DNA of 42,226 nucleotides from Intoshia linei (taxonomy: Eukaryota > Orthonectida > Rhopaluridae): assembly GCA_001642005.1 (NCBI GenBank), contig LWCA01000190.1:1-42226 (forward strand), read 5' to 3'. The translations under genes and the position numbers were made by a program. Below the pieces are notes generated by a model. The model saw only the letters and a program-made list of their open reading frames with translations, searched no databases and had not been told where the DNA came from. Below, one piece after another: positions 1 through 11,029 of the stretch. Position 1 is the stretch's first letter. Each line of letters begins with the position of its first letter.

Positions 1-1677
1 TCAATTACTGTAAGCCTTTTCCCTGGAGAGATAAGTTTAAGAAATTTAATATTTTAAAAATATCAACCAGAAAAGCCAGGGAAAATAGCTAAATAACATC
101 CTAAAAATTTTTCTGCAAATAATGATTTGATTTTTCCAAAAAAAGTAGAATTTCACCATGAAGTATAAATGCTCGTTTTAATGCTTTTCCTTTTGACAAC
201 CATCGTACTTGGGTATGTAATAACAATGTTTCAAAATCAGCATCATTCTCAGAGCATAATAACGAAAAAAGACGACTGTTGAGGGAATTTGCTTTTATGA
301 AATTAATTGACTTCACTACTTCATTTAAAACAGTATTATGATATTTAGGCAACTTTTTAGAAACCAAGGCATGTCTATGTATGGTACAATGAGTACCAAT
401 CACATTTGGATATTTTTTTTTCACAAGAGTTTGAAATCCCGATCGACACCCTACTATTGAGGGCGCTCCATCTGTACAAATACTACACAAATTTTCCCAT
501 AAAAGTGAATATGCTTTAAAGAAATCCGAAACCTTCTTAAAAACTTCTTTTGCTGTAGTTCTAGATTCCAAATTTTCACAAAAAAGAAATTCATCTTCAA
601 AATCCCCATTCAAAACATAACGCACAAATACACAAAGTTGAGCATGATTTGCTAAGTCTGTAGTTTCATCGACTTGTATTGAAAACAAGCCAAATTTTGA
701 ATTTTTTATTTTTTCAACTACTTGTTCAATTATGTCATTTGTTCAAAGTGAAACATTCTTTGGTTTCCGGCCAGCATCTTATCCAATAATAAGAAATAAA
801 ATATCTTTGCAAGCCGGGCCAATCAAAGTTTCTCCTGTTTTTGGTGTGGTTTTCCAGTTCTTGGTATTCGCTGAGCTACTCTATATGATGCTTCAACACC
901 AGCTGCATTGGATTTGGTTAGTGTCCCATCTAAATCAAATCTTCACACACTAAGTGTGCTTCTAGTGGTCTAAAATAATCTATTCCTTTTTCAATATAGC
1001 TGGTGTGTTTTGTTTCTAAATGACGTTTCAATTTGCTTGGTTTAAGTGAAAAAACTGATAATGTTTCATAACAAACAACGCATTGCGGTTTAATAATACC
1101 CTCAACAATAATTGCTGTAAATCCAAAATCAATATAGGACTCTTGATATTTCCTTTTTTTATTATCCATAAATTAGTAAGTAAAGTAAGTTATAAATTAG
1201 GGTAAATGATTAATAAAATACTTATTGAAAATGAGCTTTATTTTCTTGAGACTAAGTAATGTTCAATTTACAATAAACTTATACATTATTTTTAATTGTA
1301 CAAACACTTGATTTTCTCCAGTAATGTACAAAAAGTACCTATAAATACAAATTCATGCTCAAATTTTAATAAAAAGTTCAGTTTGTAACCAGTGACCTGT
1401 TGTCAGTAAAGTCCTTAGAATCATTAAAGTCTATGTTCTAAATTGAGGTTAAATTAGGATTTCAAACACATCATAGCTCGTATGTTAGAGAAATTGAATT
1501 GTGTGACATAAATTTTCAATAACGAAAAAATGACGTTATTTTGATTATTATATGTGAAATTAATTCGATTTGTATTTTTAATTGTTAAATAACAACAAAT
1601 TATTTAAAAAATCAATTTATTTTTTATAATTCAAAATATTATTTAAACTTGCGGACCCAAGTTTGAGAACCACTGCT
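1..1677 (-). mobile_element. hAT transposon, ZBED5/SCAND3-like, degenerate, truncated by the window edge
   Basis: Reading leftwards, the element opens at 1677 with a typical hAT tip (reverse complement CAGTGGTTCTCAAACTTGGG, about 1658-1677). A BED-type zinc finger follows at 930-1169: Cys-x2-Cys (CVVC), then KPSKLKRHLETKH. The transposase body is at 101-728 and shows VDETTDL, FVRYVLNG, CTDGAPS, the CxxH motif GTHCTIHRHAL and VRWLSKGKALKR, the usual order in ZBED5-like hAT transposases. It is broken: an in-frame stop and lost sequence separate the BED part from the body near 730-930, and a stop near 101 is followed leftwards by more recognisable body sequence. The other end lies outside the window. 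It is almost certainly inactive. Confidence 0.88.
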
Positions 1678-2135
1678 CTAAACGGACGGTAACATATTAA
1701 ATACTATAGTAAACACTAAAAATATCAACATTTCATCATACATACAGTGTACATCAAATGTTCTTTATTTAATTTAAGTCACCAAATAAAAAGTATTTTT
1801 GTATTATTATAATTTTATATTTTTAATCTTTGCACATTTTTGAATATCGATGTTATTTTCTTATCAAAATTTAAGGTGCGCCCAAATTTTTATTTATTTC
1901 AAAGTGTTAAAAAAGATGAAGAAACACTGTGATATCCTATCCAATATATTAAATAATCATTAAAAAAATAATGTGGGTAATATCAAATAAGTACTATAAT
2001 ATGGGTAATATAGTAAAAAAGGTTATGAAACACTGGCCTAAGACTTATACTAATTATCTAACTTAGTTTGATGAATAATCTCTTGCACTTTTTTACAAGT
2101 AAATAAAAAATTGAAAGCGCCGATGAAAAAAATAC
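1678..2135. repeat. Transposon-tip debris between hAT element and kinase
   Basis: No gene is seen. Around 1920-2040 are short AT-rich stretches ending in GAAACACTGG-like hAT tips. The phrase GTACTATAATATGGGTAAT recurs near 8415-8435, and a diverged form near 5420-5450, so this is a fragment of an interspersed repeat. The kinase C-lobe exon that should follow 2140 on the minus strand was looked for here and not found. Confidence 0.5.
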
Positions 2136-2139
2136 TCAC

Positions 2140-2745
2140 ATTAGATAAACTTCGGGTGGCATATAATGATATGCACCAGATGGTAAAACTGGTATATAAT
2201 GATCATGATCAGTCAATTGAACACTGTGGTCGAAATCTATGATTTTCAATGATGTTCGTCCTAATAGCACATTTCCACTTTTAAAGTCATGATGAACAAT
2301 TTTCATTTCTTGGTGCAAATAAACCAAACCTTTTTGTAGTTGATCGACAAAAAAACTAATAATTGAATCTGTTAAAATGGGCTTGTCAGCAATAACCTTT
2401 TCCAAACAAACACTTTCAAAATGATTCATTGTAATCACAATATGTGAATTCAATATTATCGAAACTGAGTGAAATGAAATTATGTTTGCATGATTAAATT
2501 GTTGTAGGTGGTTTATTTCGCTTATTGTTTTATTTAAATCAATTTCATCCATATTGATCATTGATAGAATTTTGGCTGTAAAATATTTTTCTCGTTCTTT
2601 TATGTCGAGTACAACGCTACGGCTTCTAGAAATATATTTATAATGTTATCAAAAAAAGTTGTCAATTACCCGCGACCTAATAGTCTTCTTACTCTATTGT
2701 TTTCAATGTTTTTCAGTATTTTTTCAAAATTATTAATGTTTTGAC
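2140..2745 (-). CDS. Protein kinase-like gene, partial (N-lobe to activation segment)
   Basis: Two exons are visible: 2670-2745 and 2140-2625, joined across a 44-nt GT-AG intron. The spliced protein has a glycine loop GRGSRSVV, a candidate VAIK lysine in YFTAKIL, an alpha-C glutamate in ISEI, HANII, a catalytic loop VHHDFKSGNVLL, IDFDHS in place of DFG, and PPEV in place of APE. The catalytic Asp, the Lys two residues on (as in HRDxK), the Asn and the metal-binding Asp are all present. HRD has become HHD and DFG has become DFD, so activity is uncertain. The family looks Ser/Thr (STE/MAP3K-like), but I cannot place it. The minus-strand exon ends at AAT|GTGAGT; no C-lobe exon is visible before the hAT element at 1677. 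First exons are also missing. It may be a truncated pseudogene or a gene with distant exons. Confidence 0.68.
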
Positions 2746-3476
2746 CTATATTTGTATAAATTGATGTACTTAATAATACAGAATAGTATTATAAAGTAAA
2801 AGCTGTTAAATATATGTGTCTGTTTAGGTATGACCATTTATTGAGATACCTGACAACCCTAGAAACTTCAAAAACAAAAATTCCAAACCTATTTCTTTTG
2901 CGTAATAATAAAACCACAATTTGACCGTTTTTTTTAAATAAAAAGAGTCGTACAATTTTATATAACTGCAACTTAAAGACTTATCTTCAGGGTCAAAGCT
3001 CAAAATTTCGTTTAATTTTTAATTATAAAACAAAATTAATAGTCCTAGAATTTAAAAAGTCAAATTAATGCAATTATATCCAGTTAACAAACAGCAAAAA
3101 TATTAATCTCACCAAGTTACACCTTCATTTTGTTATTAAACTCATCAAGTAAACAATTGAGCTAATTACTCTTGCATTCTTAATCTCGTTACATTTTTAA
3201 ACAAAATTTCAATAAAATAAAAAATTAAAGGTCCCAGAATTAAAAAAAGAAAATTATTCTAATAGAGTTTATTCTTATTGAACAATTTGTTTCCAAGTGA
3301 ATTATTAATAGTTTTAGATGGAAAAATATGACTCTTAAAAAGGTTGATAACCAGATATACCAGTCGTTCTTAATTTTACACCGTGACGCTTTAATGCGTC
3401 GCAATAAAAAATTAGGTGCGTCACGAGATATTTAATTAGACAAATTTGCAAATTACACATCAAATTTATATATTTA
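2746..3476. other. Non-coding, AT-rich; nothing recognised
   Basis: No coding exon is recognised. A possible transposon tip lies at 3361-3425 (CCAGTCGTTCTTAATTTTAC followed by GTGACGC and GCGTCAC segments). Confidence 0.4.
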
Positions 3477-4633
3477 CTAGGTTGATTGTTATGTACTACG
3501 TATTAACAGCACCTAGATCTGTCGAGGGCACATTCTTATTATACCAAAAAAATAAATTAACGTTAAAAACCTAACTTAAAAATGCTAATATTCACTATTA
3601 TCAATCATTTAAAGGAGTGGTTCCCAAACTTGTTTCAAGTGGAACCGTCATATCACATTACTTTTTACTTTAAAGTGAATTATAATTCTTAATAATTATT
3701 CCATCTTAATTTTTTTGTTAACATTTGCATATAGAATTTTTAAAACAATTGTTATACATTTTTTAATATATCAGACAAACAAAATGTTTTGAAAATAAGA
3801 ATTTAAAAATTGCGTAGCAATGAAATAAATTCCGAAGGAATGAATTATACAGATTTTTACCCATATTTCTTTATTGGAAAAGTGTAGACGTTCACTGCAT
3901 ATTTTTTTTGAAATTGTAGGATCAATATTTACATTTTCAATTTTTATTTTACATGTTAATCGAAATATTTGAAAAATATTGGTTGATAATATATTAAAAA
4001 TTAATTTTCATCGGGAAGACGTAGATTTCTCTGGTTGAACTTTTGTATTTATATTAACTGGAATAAGCTCTATCAGAATAATCTTTAATTTTAATTTTCG
4101 GATTTTTTTAATCTTTAATTATTTCACATTTTTTGTTTTAATAAAATATTTCGGAAAAAAAAAATATGAATACTAAAATGCCTTTTTGACCGTGAAGTCG
4201 TCACTTATTCTGATTGAAATTTTTTATGTGTGTTAACATGATACAACTCTATCACCTGTAAATTTTGAAATTCTAGGGCTGTTTTCAAAAAAATTCATTT
4301 AGGGTTTTGGCCCTGAAGATATAATTTTTTTAAATTTATGATAATGTTTATTATTTTACAATCCCTATCAGCGTATATATTTTTTTAAATTTTCCAACTC
4401 GTTTAATTTTAAAAAAAAGGACAATTAGGGTTTTTGACCCGTAAGATGTGAGTTTGGGATATTGAAATTATCATTAATTGAAATTATTATATGAAAATTA
4501 TTACAATCTTATTATCACCTCCGGAAACAACTGTAATTGAAATGTGGACTTTATATAATTCTAAGACTGGTAGTTATTGAAATAAAATGGAACACACAAA
4601 CAAATATTGCATAGCTTATTATATAAGTAAGGA
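3477..4633 (-). mobile_element. Non-autonomous Helitron, copy 1 (1157 bp)
   Basis: On the minus strand the element starts with TC (TCCTTACTTATATAATA) after a host A and ends CTAG before a host T. Just before the CTAG terminus is a 24-nt hairpin with a diverged left arm here. These are hallmarks of Helitrons: 5' TC, 3' CTRR, subterminal hairpin, insertion between A and T, no target duplication. No Rep/helicase coding is present. Other copies are at 26973-27688, 32442-33649 and, truncated, about 7716-8253. Confidence 0.75.
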
Positions 4634-4859
4634 TTTGTACATGAATTTGTTTGTGTTTTGTTATTTTCTTTAATTTTTTATTTTAACGTATGTTAGTGGA
4701 AGACAAATAAATCGCCAAACGTTATGTAGTGTCATTTTAATAATGTTTAAAGATTTGAGTCCATATTTTTTTGGTAACTATTCCAGCAAAATTTACGGAA
4801 AAATCGATTTGAGATGTTAAGAAATTTTTTTACATTATGGGTGTACCGTCAAATGTTTC

Positions 4860-5470
4860 ATTATATTAGAGTGCGCCGCAACAGTAAAAAGTTTAGGAAA
4901 CACTGCGATATACAATAATGTAGTGAATAAACAAATTTTTTGGAATATTCAATAAGAAATGTATTACACTCTAAACCAGGGGTCGGCAACCTTTTACATC
5001 CCGTGGGCCACTTTTTTATATCAAAAAATTCTTTAGCATCGTTTATGAAAATATACACAATAGGTAATAAAATGTGTGTGACACGTGATACATACTCTAT
5101 ATCAGTGATTCCCACCGTGTTGATATTTACCCATGAGTGGGTAATTTGATGTTTTGTGTGGGTAATAGCGAAATTTGCTGTAAAAAATAAATTTTTTTTT
5201 ACTTTTTGTCATGTACTAATTGAATATCCTTACTTATTTAAAATAAAATGGTTAAAAATATATGTCTGTTTATTTATTGATTTATAAAATTTTAGCATCG
5301 AAAAAATTGTTGTTCAAAAGCCGCAATGTGTATCCTTTACACTTGTATAAACTTGAATGTGTGCGTAGCCGTTTAATTAAAGAATTAAGTTCTATAATTT
5401 AAAAAAATATCAAAATAAGTACATGTACAGTGTATATAATATGGTTAATGCGGTAAAAAAGGGAGGTATA
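4860..5470. repeat. Cluster of hAT-type transposon tips
   Basis: Three tips typical of hAT elements lie close together: AAGTTTAGGAAACACTG (about 4888-4905), CAGGGGTCGGCAACC (about 4977) and CAGTGATTCCCACC (about 5104). The last seems to begin a short element that ends near 5460 in GGTAAAAAAGGGAGGT. Apparent open frames on both strands across 4861-5149 match no protein family and are treated as chance. Confidence 0.5.
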
Positions 5471-5677
5471 TGTATGTTCATATATTTACATAAAGATTGA
5501 TATGATAAAAAATAATTGCCAAAAAATTGCGGTAATTATAATTCAATCCTAGTTATTGGAGACTATTTTGTAATAGGAAAATTTTCACATGTCTAATAAA
5601 TGAGAAATTATAGTAAAACACCAAATCACAGATAAATAAGGCGAATGAATTGTGATACCCTATAGTTTTAAATATAC

Positions 5678-5851
5678 CCAACATGCTCTGAAAGTAAATA
5701 ATCTTTTCCGTATTTTCATCATCTTTGGTAAAACTATTTCTATTGGGTTCCATGTATTCACAATAATCAGAATCAAAATAGCCTGGAATTGATTGTAGGT
5801 GTTTAACAAAAGTAGGTAATTTAACATCGGCGATTTGAGTATTATAACTGT
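5678..5851 (-). CDS. Possible exon of an unrecognised gene, downstream of the eS12 pseudogene
   Basis: The exon is bounded by a good acceptor (ATTATTTTAG) and a donor (TTGG|GTATAT), and is open for about 57 codons (segments DSYNTQIADVKLPTFVKHLQ, YFDSDYCEYMEPNRNSF, NTEKIIYFQSML). I recognise no family. The same exon is repeated in unit B (about 8650-8780), where deletions destroy the frame. Conservation of the frame only in unit A hints that it is real, but no neighbouring exon was found. The open frame continues upstream through a hydrophobic run, so a first exon with a signal peptide is also possible. Confidence 0.3.
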
Positions 5852-6018
5852 CTAAAATAATTATAACCAGGTAAAAAATAAGATACAAATGTGATTGGCC
5901 TGGAAATTATCGAGATTTTGTTGCGACATTAGAATAAAATTTCACGTTAGAATATTAAATATTTGTTTGCAACGACGAAAAGGTAATAAGATAAAAAAAT
6001 GTATTTATTAAATGTACA

Positions 6019-7206
6019 TTAGTTAAAGTCAATTGCATTTTTTTAATATGTCAATGACTGCTCCAGATATGTTATCAAACCCCTAAAATAATATTAGTTG
6101 GCGGCATTATTTGGAAAAAATCCAAAATCAAAATTAATTACTTGGATTCCAACTACACTGCACCAAACAATTTTTCTGGTGCTCCTCTGATAGTCAAATT
6201 TACATTGTTCCACCATTTCTACCAATTTCATACTAAATAATATTACATATCAATATTTTTAAAAGAACGTTAATCATTTTTATCTTTTTTTTTATATTTT
6301 TTATTAATGGTCGGATAAAAGTAAGATTTTTGAAATAATAATGTAGCACCCATCTAGGCTTTGGGAAATATTCTCAACATCTGGAAAATACCCGAAATTT
6401 TGAATATTTTCAGTAATTTCCCGAAAAAAAGTGTTAACCAAATTAAAACCTACCTACCTAGTTCGAGACCACACAAAAATTAAAAATAGGCCCCTAAAAA
6501 CATTTTTAACCAACTATGCAGTGTCATAACTCCTAATAATCTCTATAACGTCCTTAACTTGATATTTTAAATTTATCACACAGAATTTTTGATATTCAAG
6601 AATATAATTTTTTAATGTTTAATTAGTAAAACTGGCGCTATCTGTACATTGAATTTTTTATATTTGGATATTATAATAAATTCTTTTTTGAAATTTCCTG
6701 GGAAATCACAATCACTGCTCGCATCTCTGTCATACATATTCAAAATAAAGAAAAGGTAATAAATTTTTGTTTATATTTTATTTAAATATCAGTGATATTA
6801 TATCACCAAGCCCAATCTGGAATCCCTGCCTAAATAATATGCGTGATGTAAAATTTAACAGTACTATTCCAATTCCAATATATTCCAATTACTTCATATA
6901 AAGTAGCTAACACAGATAGTAATAAAATAGTAAAACCTTTCCTAGGATCTGAGATATGAATTTAATCCTTTAACTAATTGTCCTTCAACGTGAGCAGTTT
7001 TAATAACATGCTGTAAAGCTTCATCATCAGTAGTTCCAATCACAACAAAATCTCTAATTATACAATTAGTCAAAAATATATTAAATTTATAAATATAAAT
7101 CATTTCAATTGATAAAAAAATTAAACATAGAAACAGTTATGAGCATGATTAAATCCACCATCATATATTGACATCATTATATTAAAGTAAATACTCACCC
7201 TGACAT
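6019..7206 (-). pseudogene. Ribosomal protein eS12 pseudogene (unit A)
   Basis: This is the duplicate of the intact eS12 gene at 8948-11029. Exon remnants are 7199-7206 (ATG TCA GG, good GTGAGT donor), 6937-7053, 6142-6232 and 6019-6083. Lesions: an in-frame TAG at 6942-6944; loss of the whole exon encoding the KEVDLCILADNC region; 11 nt lost at the start of the next exon; and a frame change in the last exon that brings an early stop. The splice sites remain readable, so this is a duplicated gene that decayed, not a processed copy. Confidence 0.88.
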
Positions 7207-7289
7207 TATATGCTTTTAATTTATAAATTTCCAAACATTAGAGAGATATATAACATACCATAGTGTACATTTTTCAAAAACCTGACAGC

Positions 7290-8255
7290 GTAACTGATTT
7301 TTTTTTAAATTAACTATTTAAATAAAAACCTTTTTTCAATGATTTTTTAATAAACAAGGTCTTACAAATGTGTAAGGGAAATATCCTTATTTTTCAATGT
7401 TTTTTTTAAAAAACAAGGTCTTACAAATGAATTAAAAAATTCAAATTTCTAATACAGTTTTGCGAGAGTGATGTTTTTGTGTATTTTCATATATTGACTC
7501 CTCCAGGGTAAAAAACCCAATTTACCTTTTTTTTAAACTAAAATCAGCTTCATAAAATTAAGAAATGATTATATTTTACTATTCTGTAAATTACTTTTTA
7601 AAAATGTTATATTGTACTTATTCTAAAAACCTGACCAATTTGCTGTCACAGTGATTCTTATCCTATGCACCATGAGTAGAGTTCAGGTGCACCGCAAAAA
7701 AATTAACTTTATTTTATATATTTTTCAGAATTAGTGTTAAATTTTTACATTTCAATTTGTTTCATTGCTACGCAATTTTTAAATCTCCGTAACATAGTCT
7801 ATCATTTAATATTAATTTAAAACTAACTTAGATTAGAATAGTTACAAGACAAATCTATGATCACTCACTATCAAGACTTATAAATATATTTCTAATTAAA
7901 TAAAATATTGCTTTTTTGTGTCTTAAGTCTTAATAACACCAGATATCTTGATCGATAACTATATTTCGTCTCACACACGTTACAATCTCAAATTCTCATT
8001 TCCAAAACATTGTTTTTAAAATTCTATATGCAAATGTTAACAAAAAAAATTAAGATGGGATAATTCACTTTAAAGTAAAAAGAAATGTGATATGATGGTT
8101 CCACCTGAAACAAGTTTGGGAACCACTTCTTTAAAAGATTGATAATAGTGAATAGTAGGATTTTTAACGTGAATTAATATTTTAAGTATAATAAAAATGG
8201 GCCCTCGACAAAGCTAGGTCCTGTTTGTACGTAGTACATAACAGTCAACCTAGTT
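7290..8255 (+). mobile_element. Spacer between duplication units with a 5'-truncated Helitron (copy 2)
   Basis: From about 7716 to 8253 the sequence matches copy 1 of the Helitron (3477-4633) in inverse orientation. It ends with the 24-nt hairpin CTGTTTGTACGTAGTACATA...AACAG and then CTAG|T at 8250-8253. The 5' part is absent. A hAT-like tip (CAGTGATTCTTATCC) lies at about 7650. The Helitron 3' end sits precisely at the start of duplication unit B. No gene was seen. Confidence 0.65.
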
Positions 8256-8947
8256 GATTTATAAAATTTTAGCATCTAAAAAATTAATGTTCAAGAGCTG
8301 CAATGACATTGCAGTGAAATGTGTATCCTTTACACTTGTATAAAAGTGAATGTGTGCATAATCATTTAATTAAAAATACATAGTTCTTGAATTTAAAATA
8401 ATATAAAATTAAGTACTATAATATGGGTAATGCAGTAAAAAAGGGTGGTAAACTCTGCTCTATATCTAGGTTCATATATTTACATAAAAACTGATATAAA
8501 AAAAATAATAATTCAATCCTAGTTATTGGGGACTATTTTGTATTAATAAAATTTTCACAAATCTAAGCAATAATACTAATCTCCAAATCACAAATGAATA
8601 AGGCGAATGAATTGTGATACCCTATAGTTTTAAATGTACCCAACATGCTCTAAAAGTAAATAATCTTTTTCTTATTTTCATCATCCTTGGTAAAACTTTT
8701 TATTTAGTACCATGTATTCACAATAGCCTGGAATTGATTGTAGGTAATTTAACATCGGCAATCTGACTATTATAACTGTCTAAAATAATTATAAAACCCG
8801 GTAATATGCAAATAGAAATGTGATTGGTCTGGAAAATGTCGAGATTTTTTTGCGACATTAAAATAAAATTTCACGTTTGAATATTACATATTAGTTTGCA
8901 ACGACAAAAAAATACTAAGATGGAAAAATTTATTTATTAAATGTACA

Positions 8948-11029
8948 TTAGTTAAAATCAATTGCATTTTTTTTGACAATATCAACGGCTGCTCCAGACA
9001 TGTTATCGAACCCCTAAAATAATATTAGTTGGCGGCATTATTTAGAAAAAATTTAAATTAAAAATTAATTACTTGGATTCCAACTACACTGCACGAAACA
9101 ATTTTTCTGGCGTTACTCTGATTGTCAAATTTACATTGTCCCACCATTTCTCCCAATTTCATATTGTTTTCATGCTAAATAATTTTACATATCAGTATTT
9201 TTAAAAAAACGTTAATCATTTTTATCTTTTTTTCTTTACATAGCGCTTTTACTACATCCTTGTATTTTTGAACTTCACAATTATCAGCTAAAATGCACAA
9301 ATCCACTTCTTTTCTAAATAAAATTGATTCAATTGCGTCAATGAAACAGTAAATATTTTTTTAATTATACAATTTCCATTTGCATATCATATTACATCTT
9401 AAAATTACATGAGATATGCTAAGGCTGTTTCAAATTCATTAAATTAATTGTAAGTGACAACTTATTTTTATAAATGTAAATAAATTTTGTTAAACTGTAT
9501 TGATACTGTAATTCCGGATGAAGTGAATTTTTCAAAAAAAATATTGGTAAAAGTAATATTTTTGAAATAATAATGTAGCTTGCCATCTAGGCTTTCTAAA
9601 TACGCTACACCTGGAAAATTAGTTAACATTTTAAATATTTCCAAAAAAAGTATTGGAAAAATGATATTTTTCCATTAAGGGCTGGAAAATTAAATTTTTT
9701 ATTTGTGGTTTGATGAAATATATTTTTTTCATAAGATTTCGTAAAATCGGATTTTTGAAAAGAATATCGGTGCAAGTGAATTTTTCCATGAGGGTTTGAA
9801 ATGTCATTTTTGATTAAATTTTATTAATGGTGGGTAGACCTGTTCATGGTTTGGTTTATATTCTGTTTTGTAAATGGTTTAAACCATTTATCTTTAATAA
9901 ATTTATTTTCATTTTATTTGAATATATACTTTTGATATAACTCACTGGTGATGTCTAACTGGCAGAGTGGTTATAGTCATATAATTGTATTCTGTGTGGC
10001 TAGTTTCGAATCGAGATTTGGACATCTTTTTATTTAAGATGAACTTATAAAATAAATAAATATACATTTAAATGGTTAAACCAGCTAGTAAACCGATTAA
10101 ATGGTTTATGGTTCTGAACCAAACCAAACCATGAACAGGTCTAGTGATGAGATTTTTAAAATGGTAAATTTTAAATATTATAATATAATCAAATTTTCAT
10201 AGTAATAACAAACATGAATCAAATACATGTGTCTCAATTTTTTTCTGGAAATTCCGGGAAATCGTAAAAATCCCGGAAATTTTGTCCCGGCACAATCACT
10301 ACTAACAATCTCTCTAATGTCCTTGACTTGATATTTTAAATTTATTACACAAAATTTTTGATATTCAAGAATATAATTTTTTAATGCTTAATTTAAAAAA
10401 ATGAGGCCAGGATTTTACAAAAATTTCGTTAATCTTCGATTAGTATGGTATAACTAGGATTTATTAATCGCATTAATCTGGCGCTACCTATACTACTACC
10501 TGTAGATTGAATTTTTTATACTTGGATATTATATGAATAAATTTTTTTTGAAATTTTCCGGGAAATCACAATCACTACTGGCAATTCTGTAATAAATATT
10601 AAAAATAAAAAAAATGATAAATTTTTGTATTTAATTTTATTTAAATATCACGAAGCCCAATCGGGAATCCCTGCCTTAACACTATGTGTGTGTTAAAGTT
10701 TAACAGTACTATATATTCCAATTACTTCATATAAAGTAGCTAACACAGATAGAGGTAAAATATACCGTTCCAAGGATCTGAGGCATGAATTTAATCCTTT
10801 AACTAATTGTCCTTGAACGTGAGCAGTTTTAATAACATGCTGTAAAGCTTCATCATCGGTAGTTCCAATAACAACAAAATCTCTAATTGTACAATTAGTC
10901 AAAAATATATTAAATTTATAATTATAAATCATTTCAATTGATAAAAATGAAACATAGAAACAGTAATGAGCATGATTAAATTCACCGTCATTGACATCAT
11001 TCTATTAAAGTAAAGTCTTACCCTGACAT
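8948..11029 (-). CDS. RpS12: Divergent ribosomal protein eS12 (RPS12-like), intact, five coding exons
   Basis: Exons: 11022-11029, 10766-10882, 9211-9313, 9073-9174 and 8948-9013; stop TAA at 8948-8950. All junctions are GT-AG and in phase, giving 131 aa, close to the usual eS12 length of about 132-143. eS12 sits in the beak of the 40S subunit and has an L7Ae-like fold. Family matches in order: DDEALQHVIKTA, KEVDLCILADNC, VVKALC, KLGEMVGQCKFD, ARKIVSCSVV, and a short Asp/Lys-containing tail. Many positions that are nearly fixed across animals differ: GLxxGxxEAAKALDKR is replaced by KGLNSCLRSLER, and the DNNKKLGEW region by HENNMKLGEM. Core ribosomal proteins rarely drift this far, so this may be a paralogue of a canonical copy elsewhere, or simply a fast-evolving lineage. 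The 9175-9210 intron has an unusual GTTTTTTT donor. A dead twin lies at 6019-7206. Confidence 0.85.
9835..10143. mobile_element. Short inverted-repeat element (MITE-like) in the eS12 intron
   Basis: The 309-bp block has perfect 23-bp terminal inverted repeats (TAGACCTGTTCATGGTTTGG plus TTT). It also has AAATGGTTTAAACC-like subterminal repeats in inverse orientation at both ends. It contains no open frame. It is present in unit B only, so it inserted after the duplication or was lost from unit A. The centre holds a tRNA-like sequence (9950-10026). Confidence 0.7.
9950..10026 (+). repeat. tRNA-like / tRNA-derived SINE-like sequence
   Basis: This 77-nt segment begins GATGTCT and ends GGACATC, which pair as a 7-bp acceptor stem (one G-U). 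TGGCAGAGTGG near its 5' part resembles a Pol III A box (Leu/Ser-tRNA type). GTTTCGAATC near its 3' part resembles a B box. The T stem and D stem pair poorly and no clear anticodon arm is seen. A working tRNA is therefore unlikely; a tRNA-derived insertion carried inside the TIR element is the best reading. Confidence 0.4.

Larger units (their letters stand above)
5277..7285. repeat. Segmental duplication, unit A (degenerating eS12 copy)
   Basis: This block is repeated in the same orientation at 8256-11110. Matching landmarks include the start (TTTATAAAATTTTAGCATC), AATCCTAGTTATTGG, the unknown exon at 5678-5851, all eS12 exons but one, and the end (CATTTTTCAAAAAC). Unit A lacks the sequence holding the third coding exon of eS12. 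Unit B carries extra sequence in that intron, including a TIR element. Confidence 0.85.

Noticed and set aside
732-953. 73-codon plus-strand frame
   Set aside because: Antisense to the ZBED5-like transposase remnant; no independent support.
4861-5149. Overlapping frames of 84 and 69 codons on opposite strands
   Set aside because: Composed of hAT tip sequence; no splice context or family similarity.
9950-10026. Functional tRNA gene
   Set aside because: The acceptor ends pair, but D and T stems do not and no anticodon arm is clear; recorded as tRNA-like only.
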